A program made the position numbers and the translations under genes. Of a stretch of DNA of 64,000 bases, positions 26,515-35,372 are shown piece after piece. Under the pieces are notes generated by a model that was given only the letters and a program-made list of their open reading frames with translations, did no database searches and was not told where the DNA came from. Source of the DNA: Micromonospora radicis (GTDB lineage: Bacteria > Actinomycetota > Actinomycetes > Mycobacteriales > Micromonosporaceae); the NCBI RefSeq assembly GCF_003583405.1, contig NZ_QXEC01000020.1, positions 1 to 64,000 of the forward strand, read 5' to 3'. How positions within the stretch are numbered: the first letter of the stretch is position 1; the number at the start of each line of letters is the position of its first letter.

Positions 26515-29500
26515 TCACTCTGCCGCGATTTCGGCCAGCCGACGCTCGACCTCGAACCGCTCCGGCACCCCCATCCGGCGGAAGATCGCCAATGCCCGCT
26601 CCCAATGCCGCCGCGCCGCTACCGGATCGGTGGCGAACAGGTGCTCGGCCAGTCCGGTCAGCGCCCGCCCCTGCTCGTACAGATGCGCGATCCGGGTCGC
26701 CACCCGCAGCGCCGCCCGGTGTAATTCGACAACCCGGCCCGGATCACCGGTACCGACCAGAGTGAACGCCAGGTCGTTCAACGCTGCCGCTTCCACATGC
26801 GGCTCACCCGATTCGACCGCCAACCGCCGGGCCGCCTCATGGTGGCGGACCGCCTCGTCGGTGCGCCCGAGACAGCGGAGCGCGATTCCGAGGTCGTTTC
26901 GGACCTCTGCCTCCGCGTACCGGTGGCCCGTACGCCTCCGCAGCGCCAGCGCGGCCCGCAACGCGCGGACCGCCGCCTCATGACGTCCGAGCCGGAACTT
27001 CGTCGTGCCGATGTGGCCAAGCGCGTTGAGCAGGTGAAACTGACTTCCGGCCTGGCGGGCCAGGTAGAGGTGCAGACGGTGCAGATGCAGCGCCTCGGCG
27101 TTACGGCCGACCATCGCCAGGGCTAACCCCACGTTCGGCAGGAGGGTGGATATCTCATGCCCCTGCTGCCCCCGCAGGCTCTCCAGCCCTACCCGCACCG
27201 CCTCCTCGGGGTCACCGCGAATCCAGTGCACAGCGACCAGGTTGACCCGATAGCCGTGGGCACCCATCACGTCACCGCGTTGCTCGGCGTTGATCACCGC
27301 AGCCCTGACGTGCTGCAACGCTGCCTCGAAGCTGCCCTTCCGCAGGTAGGCGGAGGCGACGTAGTTGTGCATCACGGCCATGGCGGCCTCGTCCTTCGCG
27401 GCCTGGGCCGCGGCGAGCCCGGCGAGGTGGGTCACGATTATGTCGTCGAAGTATCCGCGCACGTACAAGAACCGCCAGAGCACCCGAGCGAGGCGCCAGG
27501 CGTGATCGTGGCACGCCCATTCCCGGGCCCGCACCACGAGCGCCACCAGATTCGCCCGCTGGTCCTCGGCCCATTCCTCAGTCGGCGACGCGGCGACCAC
27601 CAAGAGATCTGGCCGACGCGGAGAACCGATGGTTACGTACTTCCGAACCGATCCGGATTCAAGGTCGTCGGCGACCTGGAAGCAGAGATGCAGCATCACA
27701 TCGGCCAGCTCGACAAATGCGCGCTCACGCTCCTGCGCGGAGTCCTGTTCACGAGACAACTCATCGGCAAACTGCCGAATCAGATCGTGCATCCGGTAGC
27801 GGCCCGGCTTCACCTCGTCAACCAGGTGACAGTCGACGAGTTCGGTGAGGGCCAGCCCAGCGTCGTCGGGTGCGAGACCGGACAGCGCGATGGCAGCCAC
27901 CAGATCGAAGTGGTCGCCCGGATGCACACTGAACAGCCGGAACATCCGTCTGGCCGGCTCGTCGAGTGGTTCGTACGAGGCCGCGAACGCCCCCGTCACA
28001 CTCCGGTCGCCCGACGTCAGGTGAACCAGTCGGCGGGCATTGCCCGCGAGCAGAGCCGCGAGGTCAGCCACCTGCCAGGTCGGTCGATGTGCGAGCCGGG
28101 AGCCGGCGAGCCGGATCGCCAGCGGTAGATAGCCGCACTGCTCCACCACGAGCGCCGCCGCCGTCGGCTCCGCCGCCACCCGCTCCGGTCCGGCCGAGGT
28201 TGCGAGCAGGGCAACTCCCTCTTCCACCGCCATCATGGGCAGCGACACTGGCGGGCCGACGTCCAGCCCGGTGATCCGCCGCCGGGATGTCACGATCACG
28301 ACACTTCCCCTGCTGCGTGGGAGCAGCGGAAACACCTGCCCGGCACCGGCCGCGTTGTCAAGGACGATGATCAGCCGTCGGCTCGCCAGTTCCCCTTGCC
28401 AGCAGGAGAGGCGATCTTCCACCGCCGCCGGGATCCGGCCACCCGGCACACCGAGTTGCCGCAGCAGTGTGGCCAGAGCGGAGGTCAGGTCGACCTGTTC
28501 GACAGCGTTGTGTCCCTTGAGATCGATGAACAGCTGACCGTCCGGATAGTGGGTCGTCAATCGGGCGGCGACGTGCAGCGCCAATGACGTCTTACCACTG
28601 CCCGCCATACCGTCCACGAGGTGCACGGCGGGTGTGCCGCCGACAGCCCTCAACGTGGCGGACAGCAGTTGCTCGACAACCTTGCCCCGCCCCACGAAAT
28701 CCGGCACCGCCGGGGGCATGGAGGGCGACTGGATTCCCTGATCAGGGTGCCCGACGGAGGTCGAGACGCCCGGCCGTGCGGCTCGGTCGGTGTGCGATCC
28801 CGGCCACTCGTGCTCGGTTATCCGCAGATACAGCTGTCGCAGTTCCGCACCGGGCTCGATGCCGAGTTGCTCGCGCAGGATGCGACGTGCCGCGTGATAG
28901 GCGGCGATCGCGCCGGCATGGTCGCCCCGCAGATGCAGGGCCCGGACAAGGAGCAGGTGAGCCCGTTCGCGGAGCGGCTGCGTGACCAGCAGGTTCCGTA
29001 GCACCGGCAGTGCGTCGTCGTAGTGGCCGAGCCGGATCTTCAACTCGACGAGCATCTCGGCCGCGAGCATCCGGTCCTCGATCAAGGCCGCCACCTGGGC
29101 CGAGAGCATCGATCCGAGCGGCACGCCGACGAGCGCCGGACCGCGCCAGCGTTCCAGAGCGCGGGACAACAGACGCGCCGCTCCAGCCTGGTCAGCGGCC
29201 ACCAGCCGGCGCGCCTCCGCGACCTCCGACCGAAAGAGAAAGGCGTCGACGTCGGTCCGCGCCACGTCGAGGCGGTAGCCGTCTCGTGCGCGGGTCAACA
29301 CCTCGCGCTCGGGAATCATTGCCTCAAGACCGCGCCGAAGGTTCGCGGCATAGGTACGTACATTCGGCACCGCCGACCGCGGTGGGTCGGTGGGCCACAG
29401 TTCGTCGACGAGTTGATCGACCGACACCAGCCCTGCGGGATTGCCGGCGAGCACGGCCAGTACGGTCTGCTGCTTGGGGGTCCCAAGGGTCAGCACCGCG

Positions 29501-29562
29501 GAGCCGTGGCGCACCGTGAGACCCCCGAGGACTTGAATCTGCACTGGCCCCTCAGACTGCAT
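26515..29562 (-). CDS. AfsR/SARP family transcriptional regulator with NB-ARC and TPR domains
   Basis: 1015 aa. The N-terminal OmpR-type winged helix (about 8-95) and bacterial transcriptional activation domain (about 98-245, ending GIEPGAELRQLYLRI) define a SARP. A STAND NTPase follows, with Walker A VDGMAGSGKTSLALH near residue 315, LIIVLDNA (Walker B) and SVVIVTSRRRITGLD. About 400 C-terminal residues form TPR-like helices. This is the architecture of AfsR-like pleiotropic activators of secondary metabolism. GGTGAT lies 7 nt before the ATG. No biosynthetic genes adjoin it, so its targets are elsewhere. Codon use in the 3' half is less GC-biased than in its neighbours. Confidence 0.88.
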   Translation of the reverse strand: MQSEGPVQIQVLGGLTVRHGSAVLTLGTPKQQTVLAVLAGNPAGLVSVDQLVDELWPTDPPRSAVPNVRTYAANLRRGLEAMIPEREVLTRARDGYRLDVARTDVDAFLFRSEVAEARRLVAADQAGAARLLSRALERWRGPALVGVPLGSMLSAQVAALIEDRMLAAEMLVELKIRLGHYDDALPVLRNLLVTQPLRERAHLLLVRALHLRGDHAGAIAAYHAARRILREQLGIEPGAELRQLYLRITEHEWPGSHTDRAARPGVSTSVGHPDQGIQSPSMPPAVPDFVGRGKVVEQLLSATLRAVGGTPAVHLVDGMAGSGKTSLALHVAARLTTHYPDGQLFIDLKGHNAVEQVDLTSALATLLRQLGVPGGRIPAAVEDRLSCWQGELASRRLIIVLDNAAGAGQVFPLLPRSRGSVVIVTSRRRITGLDVGPPVSLPMMAVEEGVALLATSAGPERVAAEPTAAALVVEQCGYLPLAIRLAGSRLAHRPTWQVADLAALLAGNARRLVHLTSGDRSVTGAFAASYEPLDEPARRMFRLFSVHPGDHFDLVAAIALSGLAPDDAGLALTELVDCHLVDEVKPGRYRMHDLIRQFADELSREQDSAQERERAFVELADVMLHLCFQVADDLESGSVRKYVTIGSPRRPDLLVVAASPTEEWAEDQRANLVALVVRAREWACHDHAWRLARVLWRFLYVRGYFDDIIVTHLAGLAAAQAAKDEAAMAVMHNYVASAYLRKGSFEAALQHVRAAVINAEQRGDVMGAHGYRVNLVAVHWIRGDPEEAVRVGLESLRGQQGHEISTLLPNVGLALAMVGRNAEALHLHRLHLYLARQAGSQFHLLNALGHIGTTKFRLGRHEAAVRALRAALALRRRTGHRYAEAEVRNDLGIALRCLGRTDEAVRHHEAARRLAVESGEPHVEAAALNDLAFTLVGTGDPGRVVELHRAALRVATRIAHLYEQGRALTGLAEHLFATDPVAARRHWERALAIFRRMGVPERFEVERRLAEIAAE

Positions 29563-29985
29563 TCAAAGGATCACCGAGTGCAGCTTAGCCAGATCAGAAC
29601 TGGTCAGCAGCCCCGCGGATCAGGCAATCCCGACCGAAGTGCTGATGAATCCAGCAAACTCGCTGGAGAGACTTGTTCGACCAGAATGCGCCGACGACCG
29701 AGGGGACCAGAAGACAACCGCAGCAGGCGACGGAATCGGACCCTCCGTCAGGAACGCGAGACGGAACGTGATAGACATTTGCCGTATTGGCCCATTCTGC
29801 GCAATACGACATCTATTAGCACCAACCGACCGTAAGCCCCTCTAGATTCGGCAACAGCAAGAGCCGAATACAGCTGGGGGTAACGAATGAACTCGCACGA
29901 ATGGGCCTGATCCCCGCTTCTCGACGAGAAGCAGTCGCAGTACGCTTGCGGAGCGCAACCCCTCGGTGACGAATGGGGACCACGG
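29563..29985. other. Divergent intergenic region between the SARP gene and the GGDEF-EAL gene
   Basis: 423 bp, visibly richer in A and T than its surroundings, with no convincing gene. It should hold both promoters. A possible 7-codon leader ORF (MNSHEWA) lies at 29887-29910 behind GGGGG, 75 nt before the TTG start of the GGDEF-EAL gene. No clear palindrome was found. Confidence 0.5.
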
Positions 29986-32490
29986 TTGGCCTCGCAGGAC
30001 CGACAGACCGGGACCGATCAGCGGCTACGGCCGCTAGTCGGTCTCGTCGTCGTTCTGGCCGGCATCTCCGGCGCCGTCTCCGTGGCCCATCTGCCCAACT
30101 ACGGCGTCATCACGGCCACCCTCGTCTGGCCAGCACTGATCTCCTTGGTGACGCTCGCCTTCATCGTCAAGGTCCGCGTCCGGATCCGCTCCACCAACCA
30201 CCACATCGCCTGGACCGAGACGGCGATCGTCGTCGGACTCGCCGTGGCACCCCCGCCCGTGGTAGTCCTCGCCACCGGCTTCGGAGTGGCGATAGCCACC
30301 ACCCTGATCCGGCTGCCGCCGATCAAGCGGTTCTTCGGTATCGGCAAGAACATGCTGGTCGCCACCGCCGCCAGCGTCGTCCTGCACCTGTTCGAATGGC
30401 CGCCGGCGAACTCCGACATCACCAGCACCGTCGTGGCGTTGGCCGCCGCGTACCTCGCCGCCGTGCTGGTGGACGAACTCGTCACGCTGCCGATCATCGC
30501 GATGGCCACCGGCACCTCACTGGGAAAGCTGTTCCGCGAGGACTGGGACCTGCGACTCACCGCGGCCGTCACCCGCCTCATCGTCATCGTCGGCACAGTC
30601 CTGACGATCAGGACCGACGTCCGGATGCTCCTCGCCGTACCACCACTGGTACTCAGCCTCCACTTGCTCTACCTCACCCGAGTCCGCAACCGCACCGAAC
30701 AGCAGGCCTGGCAGCGGCTCGCCCAGACCACCGACGCGCTCAACGTCGTCGAACTCGACCAGGTCCTCACCACCGCGGTCACCCAGGCCGCCGAACTGTT
30801 CTCCGCCGACGAGGTCGAGGTGCAACTCCACGACACCCCACGCCTCATCCGCGGCAACTCCGACGGCGTCAGCTACGACGGCCCTGCCGACCGGGCCCCC
30901 GCCGCGCTCGGAGCGGTCGTGCCCGCACCACTCGAAGGGCACGACAAATCCGTCGACGTGGGCGTACTGCGGCTGCGCTTCCGCGGCTCGGTGCAGCTCA
31001 ACGAACGCGAGCGGTACACCCTGCACACCTTCGCCTCGGCGCTGTGCACGGCGGTCCGCAACGCCCAGGCGTACGCCGAACTCGCCCGGGTCGCCCAGGC
31101 CCACGCGCACGCCGCAGCCCACGACGCACTCACCGGGCTGGCCAACCGCCGCCAACTCCTCGACGAAGGTGCCGAACAGCTACACGAACGGCACGCCGAC
31201 GGGATCACCGCACTCGTCCTGATCGACCTCAACCACTTCAAGGAGGTCAACGACACCCTCGGGCACGCCGCCGGAGACCAGATGCTGGTCCAGGTCGCCG
31301 AACGGCTACGCGCCACCGCCCGCACCGACGATCTCGTCGCCCGGCTCGGCGGCGACGAGTTCGCCGTACTCCTGCGCGCCCTGCCCGCCCCCGCGATGGC
31401 CGCGCACCGGGCCGAGACGCTACTGGCAGCCCTCCACGAACCCTTCGGCATCGACGGCATGCAGATCAGCATCGAAGCCAGCGGCGGCATCGCCGTCGCA
31501 CCCACCACAGGCGGAATGGTCGAACTACTCCGCCGCGCGGACGTGGCCATGTACCAGGCCAAACGAGCCGGGCAGCGGGTCGCCACGTACGCACCCACCC
31601 GCGACACCGCCGACCTCGGCCGACTCACCCTCGGCGGCGAACTGCCCCGCGCGGTCGCCGACCACGAGTTCACCGTCAACTTCCAGCCCATCGTCGACCT
31701 CGGCACCGGCGAAGTGATCGCCGCCGAAGCACTCGCCCGATGGCACCATCCCACCCACGGCCTGATCGACCCGCTGCGCTTCCTGGAGGCGGTCGAACGC
31801 TCCGCCGTACTGCCCGCCTTCGCCGACGCGATCCTCGACCAGGCGCTGATCGCCGCCGGCACCTGGAGCGACGCCGGCTTCGACGTACCGGTCGCGGTGA
31901 ACGTCTCACCACGCAGCCTGCTCGACGCCCGCTTCCCCGGCTCCGTACTGGCCCGGCTACGCGCCCACGACCTGCCCCCCGACCGGCTCGTACTCGAACT
32001 CACCGAGACCCTCACACTCAGCCAACTCGACGTGGTCGACCAGGTACTCACCCGACTGCGTGACTCCGGCGTACGACTCGCCCTGGACGACTTCGGTACC
32101 GGCTACTCCTCGCTGTCCCTGCTCTCCCGGATCCCGGTGCACCAGCTGAAGATCGACCGCAGCTTCGTCACCGCCATGGAGACCTCCACCGAGGCCGCCG
32201 CGATCGTCCGCTCCACCCTCGACCTCGGCCGCAGCCTAGACCTGGCGGTCATCGCCGAAGGAGTGGAACGGGAACCGCAGCGCCGCGCCCTCTGGGAACT
32301 CGGCTGCGTCGCCGGCCAAGGCCACCTCTTCGCCCGACCGCTGGCCGCCGGGGCACTGCTCGCCGCCCTGAACCGCGGCGCGGGTGGCCGGCCCGGCCAC
32401 CTCGCCGCCGCACTGCACGACACCGGCGCGGTGGTCCGACTACCACCCGGGCGCCGACAGGGGGGCCGAGGCCGTCACCAGCCGGCCTGA
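29986..32490 (+). CDS. Membrane GGDEF-EAL protein (cyclic di-GMP turnover)
   Basis: 834 aa. About six membrane helices in residues 15-225, then a GAF-like region (about 240-370). A GGDEF domain follows, with RLGGDEFAVLL near residue 455 and an intact RTDD inhibitory site five residues before it. The EAL domain (about 560-810) keeps EALARW, NVSPRSL, LELTETL, DDFGTGYSSL, LKIDRSF and EGVE. Both diguanylate cyclase and phosphodiesterase sites therefore look catalytic, as in Streptomyces RmdA/RmdB and CdgB relatives. The TTG start has GGGG 9 nt upstream. The C-terminal 25 residues are basic. Next gene starts 14 bp downstream. Confidence 0.9.
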   Translation: MASQDRQTGTDQRLRPLVGLVVVLAGISGAVSVAHLPNYGVITATLVWPALISLVTLAFIVKVRVRIRSTNHHIAWTETAIVVGLAVAPPPVVVLATGFGVAIATTLIRLPPIKRFFGIGKNMLVATAASVVLHLFEWPPANSDITSTVVALAAAYLAAVLVDELVTLPIIAMATGTSLGKLFREDWDLRLTAAVTRLIVIVGTVLTIRTDVRMLLAVPPLVLSLHLLYLTRVRNRTEQQAWQRLAQTTDALNVVELDQVLTTAVTQAAELFSADEVEVQLHDTPRLIRGNSDGVSYDGPADRAPAALGAVVPAPLEGHDKSVDVGVLRLRFRGSVQLNERERYTLHTFASALCTAVRNAQAYAELARVAQAHAHAAAHDALTGLANRRQLLDEGAEQLHERHADGITALVLIDLNHFKEVNDTLGHAAGDQMLVQVAERLRATARTDDLVARLGGDEFAVLLRALPAPAMAAHRAETLLAALHEPFGIDGMQISIEASGGIAVAPTTGGMVELLRRADVAMYQAKRAGQRVATYAPTRDTADLGRLTLGGELPRAVADHEFTVNFQPIVDLGTGEVIAAEALARWHHPTHGLIDPLRFLEAVERSAVLPAFADAILDQALIAAGTWSDAGFDVPVAVNVSPRSLLDARFPGSVLARLRAHDLPPDRLVLELTETLTLSQLDVVDQVLTRLRDSGVRLALDDFGTGYSSLSLLSRIPVHQLKIDRSFVTAMETSTEAAAIVRSTLDLGRSLDLAVIAEGVEREPQRRALWELGCVAGQGHLFARPLAAGALLAALNRGAGGRPGHLAAALHDTGAVVRLPPGRRQGGRGRHQPA

Positions 32491-32503
32491 CACACTGACC
32501 CAG

Positions 32504-33829
32504 GTGACCAACGCCACCACGACCGTACCGCGCCCCGGCTGGTGGCACCGGCTCGACACCGCTGGCGGCGGACTCCCGCTCGACCTCGGCCTCTACGCCA
32601 CCTCAGCCGCCTTCGCCGCGATCACCGCCGGCACCTCCACCCTCCCACCCCACCGGCACTGGGGCGGCATCGCCGCACTCGGTTACCTCGCCGCCGCACT
32701 CGCCGTCACCGGTCAACTGCTGGCCCGACGACACCGACCCGACACCCTCCTCGCCGCGACACCGGCGCGCTGGCTGGTCGCCACCCTCGCCTGGGCTGGC
32801 GCCGCACTACTACCCCTGAGCTGGCAGAGCGCGCAACGAGCAGCCGGACGCGGCGACCGCGCCCAGGAAGAGGTGCTGGTCGTCGAGGAATCCGGACGCC
32901 GTCTGTTGGAAACGGGCACGCCGTACCTCGGCCCCGACGCGATCGCCGCCCTCCCTGCGGAGCACCAACTACTCGGCTACACCCCGTACCAGCCGGGCAT
33001 GGCGCTGTTCGGACTGCCCCGCGCCATCTCCGACGGATGGTGGACCGACGCCCGGATCTGGTTCGCCATCTGCACCGCACTGATCCTCGCCCTCGCCGTG
33101 CAGGCCCTCCGCCGAGCGGCAGCTGGCAGCCACGGATCCCGCCACGACGCGATCCTGCTCCGCGCCGTACAGGCCGCCACCGTACTGCCGGTCTGCGCCC
33201 TGACCCTGGCCACCGGCGGCGACGACCTGCCCGTACTCGCGCTCTGCCTGCTGGCCCTCGCCCTCGCCGCCACCGCACGCCCCGGCTCGGCCGGCATCGC
33301 CGTCGGCCTGGCCGGCGCCCTCAAACTGTTCGCCTGGCCGGTCGCCGCGGTACTGGTCATCTGGGCCCTCACCAGACGCGCCGGCCTGCGGCTCGCCGCC
33401 GGAGCGTTCGGGCTACCCGCCGCCGCGCTACTGCCCACCCTTCTGGTCGACCACCAGGCGCTCGTGGAGAACGTGCTGCGCTTCCCGCTCGGCCACGGCC
33501 GGGTCTCCAGCCCGGCACAGTCACCGTTCCCCGGCCATCTGATCGCGGCCAACCTGCCCGCTGGCCGGGCGGTCGCCGCCGCGCTGCTCATCGCGGCCGG
33601 TATGACGATCGCCGTCCGGCTCGCCCGCCGACCACCCCGGGCCGCTCACACCGCCAGCCTGATCTGCGGGTACGGGCTACTCGCCGCGATCCTGCTGATG
33701 CCCACGACCCGATTCGGCTACCTGCTCTACCCGATCGCGTTCCTGCTCTGGGTACCCGCGCTCGACCTCCCCCGGTTCGGGCAAGCAGCGGGCGAAGACC
33801 CCGCACAGGGCGTACACCTGAGGTCATGA
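32504..33829 (+). CDS. Polytopic membrane protein, GT87/DUF2029-like
   Basis: 441 aa with ten or so hydrophobic segments. The loop containing YTPYQPGMALFGLPRAISDGWWTDARIW and the pattern ALKLFAWPVAAVLVIWAL recall GT-C/DUF2029 mannosyltransferase-like proteins, but the typical acidic residue in the first loop is not obvious, so activity is uncertain. The GTG at 32504 is preceded by CACACT 7 nt upstream, a weak version of the leaderless -10 pattern. Its stop overlaps the next start (ATGA). Confidence 0.65.
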   Translation: MTNATTTVPRPGWWHRLDTAGGGLPLDLGLYATSAAFAAITAGTSTLPPHRHWGGIAALGYLAAALAVTGQLLARRHRPDTLLAATPARWLVATLAWAGAALLPLSWQSAQRAAGRGDRAQEEVLVVEESGRRLLETGTPYLGPDAIAALPAEHQLLGYTPYQPGMALFGLPRAISDGWWTDARIWFAICTALILALAVQALRRAAAGSHGSRHDAILLRAVQAATVLPVCALTLATGGDDLPVLALCLLALALAATARPGSAGIAVGLAGALKLFAWPVAAVLVIWALTRRAGLRLAAGAFGLPAAALLPTLLVDHQALVENVLRFPLGHGRVSSPAQSPFPGHLIAANLPAGRAVAAALLIAAGMTIAVRLARRPPRAAHTASLICGYGLLAAILLMPTTRFGYLLYPIAFLLWVPALDLPRFGQAAGEDPAQGVHLRS

Positions 33830-34458
33830 CCACCTACCGCGACCGCGCCGACGCCGGTCGGGCCCTCGCCGACCGGCTCACCGCCCTGACTGGCCAACCG
33901 GACGTCATCGTGCTCGGCCTGGTACGCGGCGGCGTCCCCGTCGCCCGGGTCGTCGCCGAACGCCTCGGCACGCCGCTGGACGTGCTCGTGGTCCGCAAGC
34001 TCGGCATGCCATGGGCCCCCGAAGTCGCCTTCGGCGCGCTCGGACCCGACGGCGTACGGGTGCTCAACGACACCGTCGCCAGCCAACTCGACCCCGCCGA
34101 CATCGCCGAGGTGCAACGGCGGGAACAGGCGGAACTGGACCGAAGGGAACAGCTCTACCGGGCCGGACGGCCACCGCTGGACCTGACCGGCCGCCTCGCC
34201 GTGATCGTCGACGACGGCCTGGCCACCGGCGCGAGTGCCCGCGCCGCCGTACAGGTCGCCCGACACCTCGGCGCCCGCCGCGTCGTGATCGCCGTCCCGG
34301 TCGGCTCGGACGAAGCCTGCGAGATGCTCGCCGCCGAGGCCGACGAGGCGATCTGCGCCCAACGGCCGGCCACCTTCGGCGCGGTCGGGGCCTACTACGA
34401 CGACTTCCACGAGATCTCCGACGACGAGGTCGCGGCGGCGCTCACCGCTACCGCATGA
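33826..34458 (+). CDS. Phosphoribosyltransferase family protein (COG1926-like)
   Basis: 210 aa. Type I PRTase fold: LGLVRGGVPVARVVAERLG, LDVLVVRKLGMPWAPEVAFGAL and the PRPP-binding loop VIVDDGLATGASARAA (about residues 124-139). This subgroup is often fused to or located near hydrolases in actinobacteria; the acceptor base is unknown and members may act as regulators. ATG overlaps the preceding stop, so it is translationally coupled to the membrane protein. Confidence 0.85.
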   Translation: MTTYRDRADAGRALADRLTALTGQPDVIVLGLVRGGVPVARVVAERLGTPLDVLVVRKLGMPWAPEVAFGALGPDGVRVLNDTVASQLDPADIAEVQRREQAELDRREQLYRAGRPPLDLTGRLAVIVDDGLATGASARAAVQVARHLGARRVVIAVPVGSDEACEMLAAEADEAICAQRPATFGAVGAYYDDFHEISDDEVAAALTATA

Positions 34459-34468
34459 CCCGACCAGG

Positions 34469-34474
34469 TACCTT
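34469..34474 (+). promoter_or_regulatory. -10 element of a leaderless promoter (TACCTT)
   Basis: TACCTT, then 6 nt, then the ATG at 34481; no Shine-Dalgarno sequence. Confidence 0.6.
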
Positions 34475-34480
34475 CGGGTA

Positions 34481-34843
34481 ATGAGCCTCACCTGTCCCAA
34501 GTGTCACGGAGATATGCGCCAGTACGAGCGCAGTGGCGTCGTCATCGACCAGTGCGGCGAGTGCCGGGGCATCTTCCTCGACCGCGGCGAGTTGGAGAAG
34601 CTGTTCGAGGCGGAGGCCAACTGGAGCGCGCAACAGGCCCCGCCCGCACCGCAGCCCACCCCGCCGGCCGGCTACCCACCGCCCGCGCCCGCGCCACACC
34701 AGCCGGGCTACGGCGCTGCCCCCCCGCCGCACGGCTACCCCGCGCCGGCACCGGCCTATGGCCACGCTCAGCAGCACTACGGCTACCACGGCCACTACCG
34801 GCGTAAGAAGCGCAAGAGCTTCCTCGACGACATGTTCGGCTGA
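34481..34843 (+). CDS. TFIIB-type zinc ribbon protein
   Basis: 120 aa. Residues 1-42 are a zf-TFIIB zinc ribbon with CPKCHGDM and CGECRGIFLDRGELEKL, the exact spacing of the family. The remainder is a disordered tail rich in Pro, Tyr, His and Ala, ending in a basic RRKKRKSFLDDMFG. Its role is unknown; the FLDDMF ending recurs in related actinobacterial proteins. Leaderless promoter directly upstream, strong terminator directly downstream. Confidence 0.82.
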   Translation: MSLTCPKCHGDMRQYERSGVVIDQCGECRGIFLDRGELEKLFEAEANWSAQQAPPAPQPTPPAGYPPPAPAPHQPGYGAAPPPHGYPAPAPAYGHAQQHYGYHGHYRRKKRKSFLDDMFG

Positions 34844-34857
34844 GCCCGACCGAGCGC

Positions 34858-34909
34858 GGCGGGCGGGGTCGGTCTGAAGCCGTCCGGCTCCGGACCGACC
34901 CCGCCCGCC
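34858..34909. terminator. Strong terminator hairpin after the zinc-ribbon gene
   Basis: Perfect 16-bp stem (arm GGCGGGCGGGGTCGGT) with a 20-nt loop; no T tract, as is common in actinobacteria. Confidence 0.75.
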
Positions 34910-34969
34910 GACGGAGCCACTGCACCGATCTGTGGGACGCTGCCGAGATGGGGTCACCGGCTTTCGCGT

Positions 34970-35180
34970 ATCGCGCTGGCAAACGCCTACGACGGCATCA
35001 CCAACACGGTCGCCGACCTGGACGACCATGGCCTCCAGCGGACCCACCCTGGTCCACCACCTCGACCTGCTGCTCGACCTGCCCGGCGCGACACCACCCG
35101 GCACTGCCGCCACCCAGGTCGCGACGTCCACGATGGACGGGCTGATCAGCCCGGCGGCTTGCAGGTCGCGCACACCGTAA
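34970..35180 (+). pseudogene. Probable remnant of a maleylpyruvate isomerase/DinB-type protein
   Basis: One frame reads ALANAYDGITNTVADLDDHGLQ and, after a frame change near 35040, another reads TLVHHLDLLLDLPGATPPG. Together these follow the start of actinobacterial mycothiol-dependent maleylpyruvate isomerase-like (TIGR03083) proteins: a YDGI-x-TVA-x-LDD segment, then an HLLLD-like helix. A stop follows at 35178 and the rest of the family is missing. Reading-frame breakage and truncation suggest a decayed gene. The remaining 190 bp to the dnaB stop show nothing recognisable. Confidence 0.4.
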
Positions 35181-35372
35181 AATGCCGCTACTGGAGCCGA
35201 GGAAAGACCGCGGGGAGAATGCGAGCAGGAACTCCGCGCCGACGCAGGAGCCCTCGGATTGCCCGCCTGCCAACTCCACGCGAGACAGCGATTGCTGCCA
35301 AACTCTCGCCCTCAGCGGCACGGGCGACAACGTCCTCCCCCTAAGCTGGCGGCAGCCGGGAACCCATGCGAC

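Noticed and set aside
29973-32063. A 696-codon open frame starting ATG at 29973 in another frame of the GGDEF-EAL gene
   Set aside because: Composition is almost only Arg, Pro, Thr and His with no domain; the overlapping frame has complete GGDEF and EAL domains.
26515-35180. Secondary-metabolite cluster around the AfsR/SARP gene
   Set aside because: No biosynthetic, resistance or transport genes adjoin it; neighbours are signalling and housekeeping-like genes.
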